Under the pieces are notes generated by a model, which saw only the letters and a program-made list of their open reading frames with translations, did not search any database and was not told the DNA's origin. From Flavobacteriales bacterium UBA7443 (GTDB taxonomy: Bacteria > Bacteroidota > Bacteroidia > Flavobacteriales_D > Sanyastnellaceae): DNA of 7,283 bases. Location of the stretch: assembly GCA_002477505.1 (NCBI GenBank), contig DLQB01000142.1:1-7283 (forward strand), written 5' to 3'. Below are positions 5,909-7,283 of the stretch, piece by piece. Each line of letters begins with the position of its first letter. Positions within the stretch are counted from its first letter, which is position 1. Both the position numbers and the translations under genes were made by a program.

Positions 5909-7165
5909 ATGAAGATTGCGTTGCTTTCGCTTGGAATGGCATGGGCTGCGCATTGCACGGGCCAGGATTCGATTCCTGCTCCCATTGTTGATTCCGCTCC
6001 TGTGGGAGCTGTGGGATTGGATACAGCTCTGTTTGATCATGAGTTGGATTGGCTCGAATGGCTCAGTACTCATCACTGCGTTTCATCGGATACTCTTCTT
6101 CTGAACATTCGGGATTTTGCGGAGGATGAGGTTCCTCAATTGGATACCGCTGAACTGAAACGTCGAATGGCTGTCTTGAGCGCAGCCTCGCCTTTGGACT
6201 TGGACTGGAACCCCGTAGTTCACTCAAGGGTTCGGTTTTATGCGAGCAAAAGGCGAAAGCACCTCGGTACAATGTTGGGCAGAGCACCTGCGTACTTCCC
6301 AATATTTGAACAGGCTTTGGATCGGCATGATTTGCCAATGGAATTGAAGTATTTGCCGGTGGTGGAGAGCGGATTGAATCCCACCGCGCGCTCTCATGCT
6401 GGGGCGCGAGGTCTCTGGCAATTCATGTATGCTACGGCCAAATACCAGGGATTGCGGATTGATTCTTACATCGATGAACGACGAGATCCGTACCGCAGTT
6501 CAGAGGCCGCTTGCGTCTTTCTTTCCAAATTGTACAAGACCTATGGAGATTGGTATTTGGCATTAGCTGCTTACAATGCCGGACCGGGCAACGTGAACCG
6601 CGCCATTCGCCGGAGCGGGGGAAAGCGGAATTTCTGGGAAATCCGGTTTTATTTGCCACGGGAAACGCGCAACTATGTTCCGGCATTCATGGCTGTGGTT
6701 TATCTCATGGAATATCACGCAGAGCATAACATTTATCCCATCGATATTCGTCCTCCGCACGCGTTCGTTGATACTGTGATGGTCAATGAAGTATTGCGTT
6801 TCGATCAAATTGCTCAGGCGGTTGGAGTCAAGCAATCGGACGTGGCACACCTCAATCCGATGTACCGTTTGGATGTGATTCCGGCGACGGTGGAACACTG
6901 GCCATTGGTGCTCCCTTCGTCCAAAATTCCCGCCTTTTTAGCACTTCAGGACAGTGTGAGCAATTACAAACCTGAGTTGACGCCGGAAATTGTGTTTGTT
7001 CCTGAGCCGGTGACGTATCGGGTCAAAAGCGGTGATGTTTTGGGCAAGATCGCGGATCGATATGGCGTGAGCGTGCGGCAATTGCGCGAATGGAATGATT
7101 TATCAGGATCGATGATTAAGATTGGTCAAAAACTCCTCATCCATGCCAATCCCAAGAGCTATTAA
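5909..7165 (+). CDS. MltD-like lytic transglycosylase with C-terminal LysM
   Basis: A secreted enzyme expected to cleave the MurNAc-GlcNAc bond of peptidoglycan with formation of 1,6-anhydro ends. In the 418-residue form, about 1-19 is a signal peptide (MKIALLSLGMAWAAHCTGQ). The Cys at 16 is not in a proper lipobox (AAHC), so a soluble periplasmic form is likelier than a lipoprotein. The SLT/GH23 domain covers roughly 135-265. It has ELKYLPVVESGLNP with catalytic Glu153, AGARGLWQFM, then ALAAYNAGPGNV and the ETRNYVP segment typical of the MltD group. One clear LysM module lies at 369-412 (TYRVKSGDVLGKIADRYGVS to KIGQKLLIHA). A degenerate LysM-like stretch precedes it at about 297-336 (FDQIAQAVGVKQSDVAHLNP). 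GTG at 5900 is an alternative start adding three residues; ATG at 5909 gives the neater signal peptide. The gene lies 14 bp after tatA, and its 3' end overlaps the next gene by 23 bp. Confidence 0.94.
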   Translation: MKIALLSLGMAWAAHCTGQDSIPAPIVDSAPVGAVGLDTALFDHELDWLEWLSTHHCVSSDTLLLNIRDFAEDEVPQLDTAELKRRMAVLSAASPLDLDWNPVVHSRVRFYASKRRKHLGTMLGRAPAYFPIFEQALDRHDLPMELKYLPVVESGLNPTARSHAGARGLWQFMYATAKYQGLRIDSYIDERRDPYRSSEAACVFLSKLYKTYGDWYLALAAYNAGPGNVNRAIRRSGGKRNFWEIRFYLPRETRNYVPAFMAVVYLMEYHAEHNIYPIDIRPPHAFVDTVMVNEVLRFDQIAQAVGVKQSDVAHLNPMYRLDVIPATVEHWPLVLPSSKIPAFLALQDSVSNYKPELTPEIVFVPEPVTYRVKSGDVLGKIADRYGVSVRQLREWNDLSGSMIKIGQKLLIHANPKSY

Positions 7166-7283
7166 AGCGACATGGCTTCTCGCTTTGCTGGTGATTGGCG
7201 GTTGCGGAAGCCAAGAAGGCGCGCGCTATGCGCTGCCTGGAAAGGTAGGCGCTTCAGGCGAAATCGTTGTCGTCTGCGAGAAC
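7143..7283 (+). CDS. N-terminal part of a lipoprotein, probably DUF4837 family (partial)
   Basis: An open frame from ATG 7143 runs off the window end, giving 47 residues. It starts MPIPRAIKATWLLALLVIGGCGSQ, a signal peptide with lipobox IGGC and lipidated Cys21, then YALPGKVGASGEIVVVCEN. Bacteroidota DUF4837 lipoproteins open the same way, with a LP-x-x-x-G-x-x-x-E-[IVL]-hydrophobic strand after the lipobox, and as I recall they often lie beside an MltD-like gene and tatA. Both points support the name, but only the first tenth or so of the protein can be read. The start overlaps the last 23 bp of the transglycosylase gene in another frame, which suggests coupled translation. The ATG at 7172 is out of frame with the lipobox and is rejected as start. 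The function of the family is unknown. Confidence 0.65.
   Translation, partial: MPIPRAIKATWLLALLVIGGCGSQEGARYALPGKVGASGEIVVVCEN

Overview
The window looks like a chromosomal piece of a Bacteroidota bacterium, most likely a member of Flavobacteriales. This rests on gene content and order (DUF6150, DUF4270 and DUF4837 proteins, a stand-alone starch-synthase N-terminal lobe next to glmS and panC), on a promoter of the TTG / TAnnTTTG type, and on starts that lack clear Shine-Dalgarno sequences. Base composition is near 50% GC by eye. No rRNA, tRNA, CRISPR array, insertion sequence or phage gene was seen. Gene density is high and the gaps are short.

Layout. Positions 1-96 (+) hold the last 31 codons of a gene entering from the left, tentatively a PLP-dependent group II decarboxylase. 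It converges on a small secreted protein (115-447, -) built from six 13-16-residue Y-x-N-Q repeats, of the DUF6150 type. After a gap of about 180 bp with only weak hairpins comes a leftward cluster that reads, in transcription order, starch-synthase-like N-terminal lobe (3890-4717), DUF4270 lipoprotein (2517-3872) and glmS (630-2477), with gaps of 17 and 39 bp. Its probable promoter lies at 4751-4781 in the 91-bp divergent region shared with panC.

To the right, all genes run on the + strand: panC (4809-5654), tatA (5727-5894), a MltD-like lytic transglycosylase with LysM (5909-7165), and the start of a DUF4837-type lipoprotein (7143 to the window end), which overlaps the transglycosylase by 23 bp.

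Functionally, most recognisable genes concern the envelope or core precursors. GlmS makes glucosamine-6-phosphate for peptidoglycan and lipid A, PanC makes pantothenate for CoA, TatA exports folded proteins, and the MltD-like enzyme cuts peptidoglycan. Two lipoproteins of unknown role (DUF4270, DUF4837) sit in these clusters. The least explained element is the 275-residue starch-synthase-like protein. It lacks the C-terminal lobe and the nucleotide-sugar loop of GlgA, and lies in a cluster that leads to GlmS. No dramatic new system such as a defence island or biosynthetic cluster is visible; the leads are these uncharacterised conserved parts.
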